Assembly (NCBI GenBank): GCA_902779875.1
Contig: CACZCX010000004.1
Coordinates: forward strand, 1-64,000
Source of the DNA: an uncultured Bacteroidales bacterium
Lineage (GTDB): Bacteria; Bacteroidota; Bacteroidia; Bacteroidales; Bacteroidaceae
Length of the DNA stretch: 64,000 nt
Direction: 5' to 3'
The notes under the pieces are model-generated. The model did no database searches and had not been told where the DNA came from. It saw nothing but the letters and a program-made list of their open reading frames with translations. A program made the position numbers and the translations under genes. Shown in pieces: positions 35,301 through 42,999 of this stretch. Position 1 is the stretch's first letter, and every line of letters starts with the position of its first letter.

Positions 35301-37058
35301 ATTGTCACGCTCATACCTATGGCTATGGGCGACAACGAGTATGCGGGTGCCATAGGTGCTCCGTTCGCCCTCACGGTTATAGGAGGTCTGACCTTCTCGG
35401 CCGTGCTTACGCTTCTGCTCATTCCTACGCTCTATATATCGTTCGAGAACATGAGGGCATGGTATAAGGGACTTGGCCGATACACCCATATCCTGCATGC
35501 CATAATCTACGGAGTGGGCCTCATCATGATATTTACCGGTGTGAGCGGAATATTCCGTATACTGCTCTACATCATAATCCTGACGGTTGCCATACCCGGT
35601 GTTACCTACTTCGTGAAGAGCTCCGTAAGGATAGCGCGCAAGAACATAGTAAGCTCCGACGAGCCTATAGTCATTGAGGTACGCAACCTCGTAAAGGTCT
35701 ATGACTGGTACAGCCTGTTCCTGCGTCAGTGGAGGAGCGGACTCAACATACGCCGCCGCCTGGGTCTTGCACGCACATACCACCACGCAAAGGATTTCAT
35801 CGGTCTTTTGTGGCAGGTAGTGGTGTTCGGATACACAGGCTATCTGGCAGGATGGTATTTTGAGAAACAGTTCTGGATACTGCTTATGACAATCATAACC
35901 CTGGCCGGCATTAACAACATCATCAAGGCCGTCCTGGAGTATGTGTCATACAAGTTCAAGCATGGAGGCGGCATAACCATAAAGATAAAGAAGATACTCT
36001 ACTGGGTACTGCCCGCATGCGCCATGCTGTTCCTGAACACCCGCATTGAGAGCAAGGGAGTGATGGTATTCATTGCTATCGTATGGATACTGGGACTCTG
36101 CATCCGCAAGACATCGGACTACCTCTATGTGAACAACATAAACGTGGAGCGTCTCAAGGGCGAGACTGCCGGAATAAGACGCGCATGGTTCCTGTTCGTA
36201 AAGAGCATTCCCATCATCGGCAAGCGCAAGAAACCGTTCAAGGCCCTGCGTGGTGTGTCGTTTGAGATACACAGCGGTATGTTCGGCCTGCTTGGCCCGA
36301 ACGGAGCCGGTAAGTCCACGTTCATGCGTATCGTGACCGGTATCCTGCGTCAGAGCTACGGTACGGTATTCATTAACGGTATGGACACCCTCAAGTACAG
36401 GGAGGAGCTCCAGAGCCTTATAGGATTCCTGCCTCAGGAGTTCGGCATGTACGAGTCCATGAGCGCATGGGATTTCCTGGATTACCAGGCCATACTCAAG
36501 GGTATTACCGATGAGACCGTCCGTAAGGAGAGACTGGAATACGTGCTCACAGCCGTACATATGTATGAGCAGAGGAACTCTGAGATAGGTTCGTTCTCAG
36601 GCGGTATGAAGCAGCGTATAGGTATTGCGCTCATACTGCTCAACCTGCCGCGCATACTTGTGGTCGATGAGCCTACAGCCGGTCTTGACCCCAGAGAGCG
36701 TATACGTTTCCGTAACCTGCTTGTAGAGCTGAGCCGTGACCGTATCGTCATATTCTCGACCCATATCATTGAGGATATCGCAAGCTCCTGTAACCAGGTG
36801 GTTGTCATTGAGAAGGGTACCCTCAAGTACTTTGGACTGCCCTCCGAGATGGTCAACCTGGCCAAGGATAAGGTCTGGCTGTTTGACATTGAGGCCTCGC
36901 GTCTGGGTGAACTTGACGAGAAGCTTATTGCCAACCACATCCAGGACGGTGACAAGATCAAGGTTCGTTACATATCGCCTGAGTGTCCCTTCCCGGGAGC
37001 TGAGAAGGCTGAACCCAACCTTGAGGATGCATACCTATGTCTATTAAAGAATCTTTAA
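32358..37058 (+). CDS. RND permease fused to an ABC ATPase that is split by a membrane insertion
   Basis: A 1566-residue protein. Residues 1 to about 1030 are a full RND permease; TM4 has LLDSSIVVLENI with Asp399, and TM10 has GIVVNNGIILIDY. Two more TM helices follow (about 1038-1085). Residues 1104-1118 (IVIEVRNLVKVYDWY) read as the first strand and A-loop Tyr of an ABC NBD. About 173 residues with four predicted TM helices then intervene. The NBD resumes at 1293 (PFKALRGVSFEIHSGMFG) with Walker A GPNGAGKS (1313-1320), Q-loop FLPQEF, signature FSGGMK (1413-1418), D1437-E1438 and STH. All added TM counts are even, so the NBD stays cytosolic. The NBD is a paralogue of the one at 22412. One continuous ORF; no frameshift seen. 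Confidence 0.9.
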   Translation: MKFKSFIDRRVTICMLLVALTLLGYFSYKQLPVELLPNTELPQLYVTASSRSDLTPAYMEQQVVIPLEGAISAVGGVENMESTASGRQGSIRVDFKRGTNLKMTTVKLQEKISSIRSDFPSDVTVNVQQANVNGISNQFMSLQVRGSGGVDRLRAIVDKDVVPRLESIDGIAGVTVYGGRVKSIEIRSNPEAMQALHISNSQISQALSQYNQDRTFLGFISEPDKKYYVQLDANYDDVSQVENLVVAQGPVYLKNVATVFFDYKEETTISRVNGMDAISVSLVNGSGENLLDLSKRTLKRIEEVNREVAAQDLQLVIQSNSADQISNNISQIVKLALIGGLLAIVVLWFFLQNFSLVFFIALSIPVSILSAFNIFYAADVSINTLTLIGMALAIGMLLDSSIVVLENIYRLASMGMPPRLAALQGVKEVRKALIASTLTTITVFLPFVFSDEPMIKLLGRNIGISIISTLIFSLFVAVTFIPMATAAMMERGGGVSVFFRKMSIHDRPLQMYSTLLKTCLRDPGPTIGTAVAVLVIAFIFALSRNTGQNRQIDSDRINVNITMPSGSTIEETDAATATLEERLDSLVYKKDVISRIQEDQASITVTLKEGYNKKGGVTISQLVEQLSDELALENEIDVRVTPGYARGNQSASGLSSLTRFMSVLGVGDNTERIVVKGSDTETMRVVSNNLRYYLEQLDFVRDVRVDNPGGRREVQLTFDPVTLASYNISNQAITTALGSLNRSTSTGASFKVGTDEYDIVIMEDLTEEEEEMGRWEKTLDDLRRVVVTDANGGTHELQQLANIRLSRGPSEVRRVNRDRRVNVTYSISQSEDLPKDVLDGYHEQIDDLIANYNLPSGLALEAQRGDDSTSEFKFLILASIILIFMILASAFESLTTPIVLLFSIPLAAIGSLLALLLSGNSLMNANTLTGFLILLGIVVNNGIILIDYSSTLRRRGYGRMRAIMTSGYSRLRPICITTITTIVTLIPMAMGDNEYAGAIGAPFALTVIGGLTFSAVLTLLLIPTLYISFENMRAWYKGLGRYTHILHAIIYGVGLIMIFTGVSGIFRILLYIIILTVAIPGVTYFVKSSVRIARKNIVSSDEPIVIEVRNLVKVYDWYSLFLRQWRSGLNIRRRLGLARTYHHAKDFIGLLWQVVVFGYTGYLAGWYFEKQFWILLMTIITLAGINNIIKAVLEYVSYKFKHGGGITIKIKKILYWVLPACAMLFLNTRIESKGVMVFIAIVWILGLCIRKTSDYLYVNNINVERLKGETAGIRRAWFLFVKSIPIIGKRKKPFKALRGVSFEIHSGMFGLLGPNGAGKSTFMRIVTGILRQSYGTVFINGMDTLKYREELQSLIGFLPQEFGMYESMSAWDFLDYQAILKGITDETVRKERLEYVLTAVHMYEQRNSEIGSFSGGMKQRIGIALILLNLPRILVVDEPTAGLDPRERIRFRNLLVELSRDRIVIFSTHIIEDIASSCNQVVVIEKGTLKYFGLPSEMVNLAKDKVWLFDIEASRLGELDEKLIANHIQDGDKIKVRYISPECPFPGAEKAEPNLEDAYLCLLKNL

Positions 37059-37071
37059 AAGGAATTGACCG

Positions 37072-37785
37072 ATGTCAGTATTTAAGACAGTGAAATCTTT
37101 CGCCCGATTGAGCGCATACAATATGAGGATAATATTCTCAGGCAAGTTCATATGGTTCCTGCTTGTAGGACTTGCCCTGTTTTTCTTCCTCATGTTCACC
37201 GCCGCCTCAAGGGGCTCCACATTGAGTCATGGCATGGTATATAGCCAGCTTATAATACCCGGACTCCTGCTGGTGTTCTATCCGGCATGTTTCGGTATCC
37301 AGAATGACGCCGATCACCGCATACTGGAGCTTCTGTTCGGTATTCCCAACTACATGTATAAGGTATGGCTGTTCCGCCTGGTCATGATCTACGTGGAGGT
37401 CTACCTTATCCTTGTGGCTTATGCCTTCCTGGCCAGGATCCTGCTATATCCTGTGCAGCCGTTCTCCATGGCGGCACAGCTTATGATACCGGTTATGCTG
37501 TTCGGTAACCTGGCGTTTCTCTATTCTACGCTCATACGTAACGGAAACGCCGCTGCCGTGCTCTCCATACTCACGGTGATACTGGCGCTCATACTGGCCA
37601 GCCTGCCTCTTGTCAAGAACAAGGTGTGGGATGTTACGATAAATCCCTATGAGGAACCCGAGAATATAAATGCAGCCATTTGGAGCCTGATCCTTTTAAA
37701 GAACAGGCTCCTCATGGTGGTCTCGGGAATAGTATTCCTTATGTCGGGACTTCTGGGACTGCAGAACCGCGGAAAGTTCCTCTGA
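37072..37785 (+). CDS. ABC-2 type permease (module B)
   Basis: A 237-residue integral membrane protein with about six TM helices (for example FIWFLLVGLALFFFLMFTA near the start and AVLSILTVILALILASLPLV later). The polar loop GIQNDADHRILELLFGIP after TM2 is typical of ABC-2 permeases. No ATPase gene of its own follows; the most likely partner is the ABC domain at the C-terminus of the RND fusion, which ends 13 nt upstream. It is the last gene of the locus and converges with the GIN-domain gene; no clear terminator is seen in the 28-nt gap. Confidence 0.85.
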   Translation: MSVFKTVKSFARLSAYNMRIIFSGKFIWFLLVGLALFFFLMFTAASRGSTLSHGMVYSQLIIPGLLLVFYPACFGIQNDADHRILELLFGIPNYMYKVWLFRLVMIYVEVYLILVAYAFLARILLYPVQPFSMAAQLMIPVMLFGNLAFLYSTLIRNGNAAAVLSILTVILALILASLPLVKNKVWDVTINPYEEPENINAAIWSLILLKNRLLMVVSGIVFLMSGLLGLQNRGKFL

Positions 37786-37813
37786 TCCCTTGAAAGAATG
37801 ATTGCTTAGATGA

Positions 37814-38617
37814 TTACCATCTGATCGTTCCGCTTCCGGTCTTGCTCTTGGAGATATGCCTGAAACTAAGGTTTCCGGTAATATCGCCGGAGCCGATGAC
37901 CCGGGCGACAGCGTTACGTGTGGAACCGCTTATCCTTACGTCGCCTGAACCGGCAACCGATGCGGAGAGTTCGTTCTCTATATCAACGTCGCTGATGCTT
38001 ACGTCACCTGAACCGGCTACAGATACCTCCAGGTTCTCTGCAACTATGCGGCGTGCGGTCCAGTCACCTGATCCTGCCAGGCTGACCTTAGCCTGATTTG
38101 CTGCTATCGAACCGAGTTTGATATCGCCTGAACCGGCTACGCTTGATGTAAGGTCGGCGCACTCAATGTTACGGGCTGTGATATCGCCGCTGCCGGTTAC
38201 ACGCAGTGTGAGGTCGTTGTCAGTCTCAATATCGCCGGAACAGATTATGCTGCCGCTTCCGGTCATGACAAGTTCCGATATATCGGGAGAACCCACTCTT
38301 ACGCGGAGTCTTACGTTGCGGTATCTCATAGGTTCAAGAGAGATGTCAAGCACACCGCGGTTCACGCGGGTATAGACGCGGCGCAGATACTCCTCATCAC
38401 CCTCAACGGTAACATAGCAGGAACGTGACTGCTCGTAGATAACGTCAAAGGGGCACGAACAGGTGATGGCCTCGAAATCGCGAACGTTACGGTCCTCCAT
38501 CTCACAGTCCGAGAAGTCCATGTTCTTGTTGGAGAGCCATACAATCTGTGCATCAACCATATCACAGGAGTGAAAAACAGCGCAGAGCGCCAGGATAAGA
38601 AATGCTTTTACTTTCAT
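37814..38617 (-). CDS. GIN-domain (DUF2807) exported protein
   Basis: A 267-residue protein with a signal sequence and a probable lipobox at Cys18 (FHSC; not ideal). After a segment ending CSCPFDVIYEQ comes a beta-helix of eight repeats marked by GSGD/GSGS (MTGSGSI, VTGSGDI, VAGSGDI, LAGSGDW and so on). This is the putative auto-transporter adhesin head GIN domain, common in Bacteroidota, thought to be exported; its function is not established. Single-gene unit, convergent with the exporter locus. Confidence 0.85.
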   Translation of the reverse strand: MKVKAFLILALCAVFHSCDMVDAQIVWLSNKNMDFSDCEMEDRNVRDFEAITCSCPFDVIYEQSRSCYVTVEGDEEYLRRVYTRVNRGVLDISLEPMRYRNVRLRVRVGSPDISELVMTGSGSIICSGDIETDNDLTLRVTGSGDITARNIECADLTSSVAGSGDIKLGSIAANQAKVSLAGSGDWTARRIVAENLEVSVAGSGDVSISDVDIENELSASVAGSGDVRISGSTRNAVARVIGSGDITGNLSFRHISKSKTGSGTIRW

Positions 38618-38690
38618 ATGTCGTATTGTTTTAGTTATCGGGTTACGACTTAAAGACGCAGTGTCTGTAGTTTTGTTAATAGGTCACAAT

Positions 38691-38728
38691 AAAAAAATAC
38701 ACAGCCGGACCAACGTTCAGCTGTGTAT
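38691..38728 (-). terminator. Intrinsic terminator after metA
   Basis: On the minus strand the arms ATACACAGC and GCTGTGTAT are followed by a run of seven T. It ends the metY-metA transcript 27 nt after the metA stop. Confidence 0.85.
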
Positions 38729-38755
38729 TACAGGTCTTTTTCCACACTTGGCGTG

Positions 38756-39673
38756 TTATTTTATCTCCTGCAGGTTATAAGGAGTCTCCTGATAGACGTA
38801 GTAGTTGAGCCAGTTGGAGTAGAGCAGGTTGGCATGTGCTCTCCAGCGGTCCAGCGGTCCCTTGTCAGGGTCGTCGTCACGGTAGTAGTGTCTGGGCTTG
38901 GCTATATCCAGTCCCTTGTCCAGGTCACGTCTGTACTCAGTATCGAGAGTATAGGGTGAGTATTCCGGATGACCGGTTATGAATATCTCACGGCCGTGAC
39001 GGGCTGAGACCAGGAACACTCCGGCCTCATCGGACTCAGATAGAAGCTCAAGCTCGGGAACGCGGAGTATATCCTCCCTGCGGACCTCGGAATGACGGCT
39101 GTGAGGTGCGTAGAACTCGTCGTCGAATCCGCGGAACAGGGGTACGTACTCACGCAGAACGGTATGACGGAACACGCCGAAACGTTTCTCGTCCAGTCCG
39201 TACTTGGGGATTCCGTAAAAGTGGTTAAGGGCCGCAAGTGCAGCCCAACAAATGTAGAGTGAGGATGTAACGTGGGTGCGAGCCCAATCCAAAATCTCTG
39301 TCAGTTCATCCCAGTATTCCACATCTGTAAATTCCATCTGTTCCAAAGGAGCGCCGGTTACTATGAAACCGTCGAATTTCTGGTCCTTAAGGCTCTCAAA
39401 AGTCTCGTAGAACACTTTCATGTGCTCTACGGGAGTGTTTTTCGAGGTATGTCCCTTTATCTTCATGAACTTGAGTTCAATCTGCAGGGGGGTGTTTGAG
39501 AGCAGCCGTATTAGGTCCGTCTCAGTCGTGAGCTTGACCGGCATGAGGTTGAGTACCACGATCCTGAGCGGACGGATATCCTGATGCGAGGCCCTTTCAG
39601 TGTCCATTACAAAGATGTTCTCATTCTTGAGAATCTCAATGGCGGGTAGTTTATCAGGAAGTTTTAACGGCAT
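38756..39673 (-). CDS. metA: Homoserine O-acyltransferase, predicted acetyl-CoA-specific
   Basis: A 305-residue MetA-family enzyme. The catalytic residues fall at the standard positions: Cys142 (YICWAALAAL), His235 and Glu237 (GHPEYSP). Residue 111 is Glu (GAPLEQMEF). Work on MetA enzymes shows that Glu here selects acetyl-CoA whereas Gly, as in E. coli, selects succinyl-CoA. The product should therefore be O-acetylhomoserine, which is exactly the substrate of the metY product encoded 26 nt upstream in the same operon. Length is normal. Confidence 0.94.
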   Translation of the reverse strand: MPLKLPDKLPAIEILKNENIFVMDTERASHQDIRPLRIVVLNLMPVKLTTETDLIRLLSNTPLQIELKFMKIKGHTSKNTPVEHMKVFYETFESLKDQKFDGFIVTGAPLEQMEFTDVEYWDELTEILDWARTHVTSSLYICWAALAALNHFYGIPKYGLDEKRFGVFRHTVLREYVPLFRGFDDEFYAPHSRHSEVRREDILRVPELELLSESDEAGVFLVSARHGREIFITGHPEYSPYTLDTEYRRDLDKGLDIAKPRHYYRDDDPDKGPLDRWRAHANLLYSNWLNYYVYQETPYNLQEIK

Positions 39674-39699
39674 AGTACAGATGTTTTTTAATTAATAAC

Positions 39700-40989
39700 T
39701 TAAATCTTGGCAAAAGCCTGGTCAAGGTCGGCTATGATGTCATCAATATGCTCCACACCTATTGACAGACGAACGGTGGTAGGAGTGATGTGCTGCTCGG
39801 CGAGCTCCTTTGAGGTCATCTGAGAGTGTGTGGTGGTGTAAGGATGTATTACAAGGCTCTTTACATCGGCCACGTTGGCAAGCAGTGAGAATATCTGCAG
39901 AGAGTCAATGAACTTCCATGTATCCTCCTGGGTGCCGTTGATCTCAAAGGTAAAGATTGAGCCGCCACCATTTGGGAAATACTTCTTGTAGAGCTCATGA
40001 TCCGGATGATCCTGGAGTGAGGGGTGGTTTACCTTGGCAACCTTGGGGTTCTTGGCCAGGTAATCAACGACCTTGAGTGCGTTCTCAACATGACGCTCTA
40101 TGCGCAGAGGCAGAGACTCTACACCCTGAAGCAGGATCCAAGCGTTGAAGGGGCTGATGGCAGCACCGGTGTCACGCAGGATGACGGCACGGATACGGGT
40201 TACGAAAGCGGCTGCACCGGCTACATCGGCAAATACTGCGCCGTGGTATGAAGGATCGGGCTTGGCCAGAGTGGGGTACTTGTCGGGGTTGGCCTTCCAG
40301 TTGAATGTGCCGCCGTCAACGATTACGCCACCGAGTGATGAACCGTGACCACCGATGAACTTGGTTGCGGAGTGAACCACGATATCTGCTCCGTGCTCGA
40401 GCGGACGGATAAGGATAGGTGCGAAAGTGTTGTCCACGATAAATACTATTCCGTGCTTGTGGGCTACGGCGGCTACAGCCTCCAGATTTGTAACGTCACT
40501 GTTGGGGTTACCGAATGTCTCGGCATAGATTGCCTTGGTGTTGGGGCGGATGGCTGCCTCAAGAGCCTCCAGGTCATTCACCTTAACTATGGTGTTGCTT
40601 ATGCCCTGTGTGGCAAGTGTGTGTGTTATCAGGTTGAATGAACCACCGTACAGGTTATCGGCTGCAACGATGTGGTCGCCGGCCTGTGCAATGTTCTGCA
40701 GGGCGTATGTTACTGCTGCTGCACCTGATGCAACTGCGAGTCCTGCAACACCACCCTCAAGGGCTGCGATGCGCTTTTCCAGTACATCCTGGGTTGAGTT
40801 GGTCAGACGGCCGTAAATGTTGCCGGCATCGCGCAGGCCGAAACGGTCAGCTGCATGCTGTGAGTTACGGAACACATATGATGTGGTCTGATATATAGGT
40901 ACTGCGCGTGCATCGGACGCGGGATCGGGCTGCTCCTGGCCTACATGAAGTGCCAGTGTCTCAAGATGGAGTTTGTTGTTGTTTGCCAT
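39700..40989 (-). CDS. metY: O-acetylhomoserine sulfhydrylase (aminocarboxypropyltransferase)
   Basis: A 429-residue PLP enzyme of the Cys/Met metabolism family. The PLP lysine is in HSATKFIGGHG, and YGRLTNSTQDVLEKRIAALEGG, AETFGNPNSDVTNLE and GVEHIDDIIADLDQAF are typical of O-acetylhomoserine sulfhydrylases. It makes homocysteine directly from O-acetylhomoserine and sulfide. It forms an operon with metA and is divergent from an Lrp-type regulator. Its promoter box is at 41040-41047. Confidence 0.95.
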   Translation of the reverse strand: MANNNKLHLETLALHVGQEQPDPASDARAVPIYQTTSYVFRNSQHAADRFGLRDAGNIYGRLTNSTQDVLEKRIAALEGGVAGLAVASGAAAVTYALQNIAQAGDHIVAADNLYGGSFNLITHTLATQGISNTIVKVNDLEALEAAIRPNTKAIYAETFGNPNSDVTNLEAVAAVAHKHGIVFIVDNTFAPILIRPLEHGADIVVHSATKFIGGHGSSLGGVIVDGGTFNWKANPDKYPTLAKPDPSYHGAVFADVAGAAAFVTRIRAVILRDTGAAISPFNAWILLQGVESLPLRIERHVENALKVVDYLAKNPKVAKVNHPSLQDHPDHELYKKYFPNGGGSIFTFEINGTQEDTWKFIDSLQIFSLLANVADVKSLVIHPYTTTHSQMTSKELAEQHITPTTVRLSIGVEHIDDIIADLDQAFAKI

Positions 40990-41039
40990 AGTCGTATTCT
41001 TTTTTTGTTGTTAATTCGTTTTTGTTTCTTTTGACGATG

Positions 41040-41047
41040 CAAAGTTA
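41040..41047 (-). promoter_or_regulatory. metY promoter
   Basis: On the minus strand, TTGG, 19 nt, TAACTTTG (-7 box 41047-41040) fits the Bacteroidetes promoter consensus well, 50 nt before the metY start. It overlaps the region used by the divergent Lrp-gene promoter, so one regulator could act on both. Confidence 0.65.
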
Positions 41048-41098
41048 TGGCGAAAAGAAAATGTCACCAACAAGAATTGGAATTCAAGAAAATATAAC

Positions 41099-41106
41099 TA
41101 CATTTG
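41099..41106 (+). promoter_or_regulatory. Promoter of the Lrp-type regulator
   Basis: ATTG (41076-41079), 19 nt, then TACATTTG (41099-41106) matches TTTG-N19-TAnnTTTG well. It lies 43 nt before the gene start and is divergent from the metY promoter. Confidence 0.65.
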
Positions 41107-41149
41107 CGCATAATTGTAGAAACAAAAACAATCAAATAGCCTTAACAAC

Positions 41150-41650
41150 ATGGAACAGCAGAAAATTTCAACACTTATTGAGCCCAAAGCCGGTGAACTT
41201 GACATGACAGACATCCAGATACTGACCTGTCTGCAGGATAATTCAAGGCTTACGACTAAGGAACTCGCTGCAAAGGTACATCTTTCTACGACACCTGTGT
41301 TCGAAAGACAGAAACGTTTGGAGCGTGAAGGTTATATACGTAAGTATATAGCAGTTCTGGACCCCGAGAAACTCAATCTGGGATTCGTGGTGTTCTGCTG
41401 TGTAAAGCTGCGTATTATGACACGTGAGACCGCCCAGCACTTTGAGCAGGCCGTCCTTAATATGAGAGAGGTGGCGGAGTGCTACAACATATCGGGTGAG
41501 TTCGACTATCTGCTCAAGGTCTACAGTCCCGATATGCGCAGTTACAAGGAGTTCATCATGAACGTGCTCGGTACCACCGATACAGTGGGCTCCATCCAGT
41601 CCATGTTCGTAATGAACCCCATCAAGAAAACCTTCGGCCTCTCAATCTGA
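41150..41650 (+). CDS. Lrp/AsnC-family transcriptional regulator
   Basis: A 166-residue regulator with an N-terminal winged HTH (LDMTDIQILTCLQDNSRLTT, ELAAKVHLSTTPVFERQKRLE) and a C-terminal RAM ligand-binding domain (FVVFCCVKLRIMTR to the end, with AECYNISGEFDYLLKVYSPD). Such proteins form octamers that sense amino acids. Its position divergent from metY-metA suggests control of methionine synthesis, but no operator can be proven here. An 18-residue leader precedes the usual family start; a second ATG at 41204 is possible. A terminator hairpin follows inside the repeat element at 41654-41817. Confidence 0.9.
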   Translation: MEQQKISTLIEPKAGELDMTDIQILTCLQDNSRLTTKELAAKVHLSTTPVFERQKRLEREGYIRKYIAVLDPEKLNLGFVVFCCVKLRIMTRETAQHFEQAVLNMREVAECYNISGEFDYLLKVYSPDMRSYKEFIMNVLGTTDTVGSIQSMFVMNPIKKTFGLSI

Positions 41651-41653
41651 CGA

Positions 41654-41817
41654 GGGAGCCAAAGGGGGCCAAAGGGGACGGTTCTATTTGGTACCCTTTT
41701 TTCATAACAGAAGCAGCGACGGTATTTGATCCGTCGCTGCTATCTTTTTGGTTATCAGTATACTGACCCGAAAAGGGTACCAAATAGAACCGTCCCCTTT
41801 GGCTCCCTTTGGCTCCC
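41654..41817. repeat. REPIN-like element with 47-bp inverted ends
   Basis: Left arm 41654-41700 and right arm 41771-41817 are reverse complements with one mismatch in 47. Each contains the core GGGACGGTTCT (41675-41685; complement 41786-41796) and folds on itself (GGGxCCAAA with TTTGGxxCCC). The arms also carry a near-tandem 10-mer (AAAGGGAGCC). The element starts 4 nt after the Lrp-gene stop and ends 3 nt before the purM stop, filling the whole convergent gap. The interior contains a terminator-like hairpin and the 12-bp palindrome TCAGTATACTGA (41755-41766). Confidence 0.78.
41712..41749 (+). terminator. Intrinsic terminator inside the repeat element
   Basis: Arms AGCAGCGACGG (41712-41722) and CCGTCGCTGCT (41731-41741), 11 bp perfect, are followed by ATCTTTTT. 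It most likely ends the Lrp-regulator transcript. It sits exactly in the centre of the REPIN-like arms, so either the element carried it in or the arms arrived on both sides of it. Confidence 0.75.
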
Positions 41818-41820
41818 GGA

Positions 41821-42984
41821 TCAATATTCGAATGTGCCGTACTCGCTGTTGATGGTCAGGTGGGTGTGGTCCGATGCCTCCACGCGGCCAATGACCTGAG
41901 CGTCGATTCCGAATGACTTGCTGATTTCGATTACCTGCTGAGCGTATTCCTTGGGCAGATATACCTCAAAGCGGTGACCGCAGTTGAATACCTTGTACAT
42001 CTCCTTCCATTCGGTCTTGCTCTGCTCCTGGATGGTGCGGAACAGGGGAGGAACGGGGAACAGGTTGTCCTTGATCACGTGTACGCCGTCAACAAAGTGC
42101 AGTATCTTGGTCTGTGCACCGCCTGAGCAGTGAACCATACCGTGTATCTGGGGACGCAGCGCATCGAGCAGTTTCTTAACCACCGGGGCATAGGTGCGGG
42201 TGGGTGAGAGAACCAGCTTGCCTGCATCGAGAGGTGAATCCTGTACCTTGTCGGTCAGGCTCAGGCCTCCTGAGTAAACCAGGTCCTCGGGTACTGCGTG
42301 GTCATATGTCTCGGGATATTTATTGGCAATCTCCTTATTGAATACGTCATGACGGGCGCTGGTAAGGCCGTTGCTGCCCATACCGCCGTTGTACTCCTTC
42401 TCATAGGTGGCCTTGCCGAACGATGCCAGACCCACTATCACATCGCCGGGACGAATGTTGGCGTTGTCAATCACGTCGCTGCGTTTCATGCGGCAGGTAA
42501 CGGTGCTGTCCACGATGATGGTACGTACCAGATCGCCTACATCGGCAGTCTCACCGCCAGTGGCGTATGCTCCCACGCCCATCTCGCGGAGCTCTGCAAG
42601 AAGTTCATCGGTACCGTTTATGATGGCACTGATTACGCTACCCGGTACCAGATTCTTGTTACGGCCGATGGTAGAGCTTACAAGGATGTTATCGACTGCA
42701 CCTACGCAGAGCAGGTCATCGATATTCATTATAAGGGCATCCTGTGCAATGCCTTTCCATACTGACAGGTCACCGGTCTCCTTCCAGTAGGCGTAAGCCA
42801 GTGAAGACTTGGTGCCTGCACCGTCGGCGTGCATTATGTTGCAGTACTCGGGGTCACCTCCCAGAATGTCAGGGATGATCTTGCAGAAAGCCTTGGGATA
42901 AAGGCCCTTGTCAATGTTCTTGATGGCGTTGTGTACATCCTCCTTGGATGCCGATACGCCGCGAAGCATATATCTTTCGTTCAT
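41821..42984 (-). CDS. purM: Phosphoribosylformylglycinamidine cyclo-ligase (AIR synthetase)
   Basis: A 387-residue PurM-fold enzyme of purine synthesis. The ATP-binding core is visible: HADGAGTKSSLAYAYW, QDALIMNIDDLLCVGA, ATGGETADVGDLVRT and GLASFGKATYEKEYNGGMGSNGLT. The C-terminal half has MVHCSGGAQTKILHFV and the metal site region. The variant is longer than E. coli PurM (345 aa), as usual in Bacteroidota. It is followed downstream by the repeat element and preceded by aroE; purC lies two genes upstream on the same strand. Confidence 0.94.
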   Translation of the reverse strand: MNERYMLRGVSASKEDVHNAIKNIDKGLYPKAFCKIIPDILGGDPEYCNIMHADGAGTKSSLAYAYWKETGDLSVWKGIAQDALIMNIDDLLCVGAVDNILVSSTIGRNKNLVPGSVISAIINGTDELLAELREMGVGAYATGGETADVGDLVRTIIVDSTVTCRMKRSDVIDNANIRPGDVIVGLASFGKATYEKEYNGGMGSNGLTSARHDVFNKEIANKYPETYDHAVPEDLVYSGGLSLTDKVQDSPLDAGKLVLSPTRTYAPVVKKLLDALRPQIHGMVHCSGGAQTKILHFVDGVHVIKDNLFPVPPLFRTIQEQSKTEWKEMYKVFNCGHRFEVYLPKEYAQQVIEISKSFGIDAQVIGRVEASDHTHLTINSEYGTFEY

Positions 42985-42999
42985 AGTCAGAATTATACT

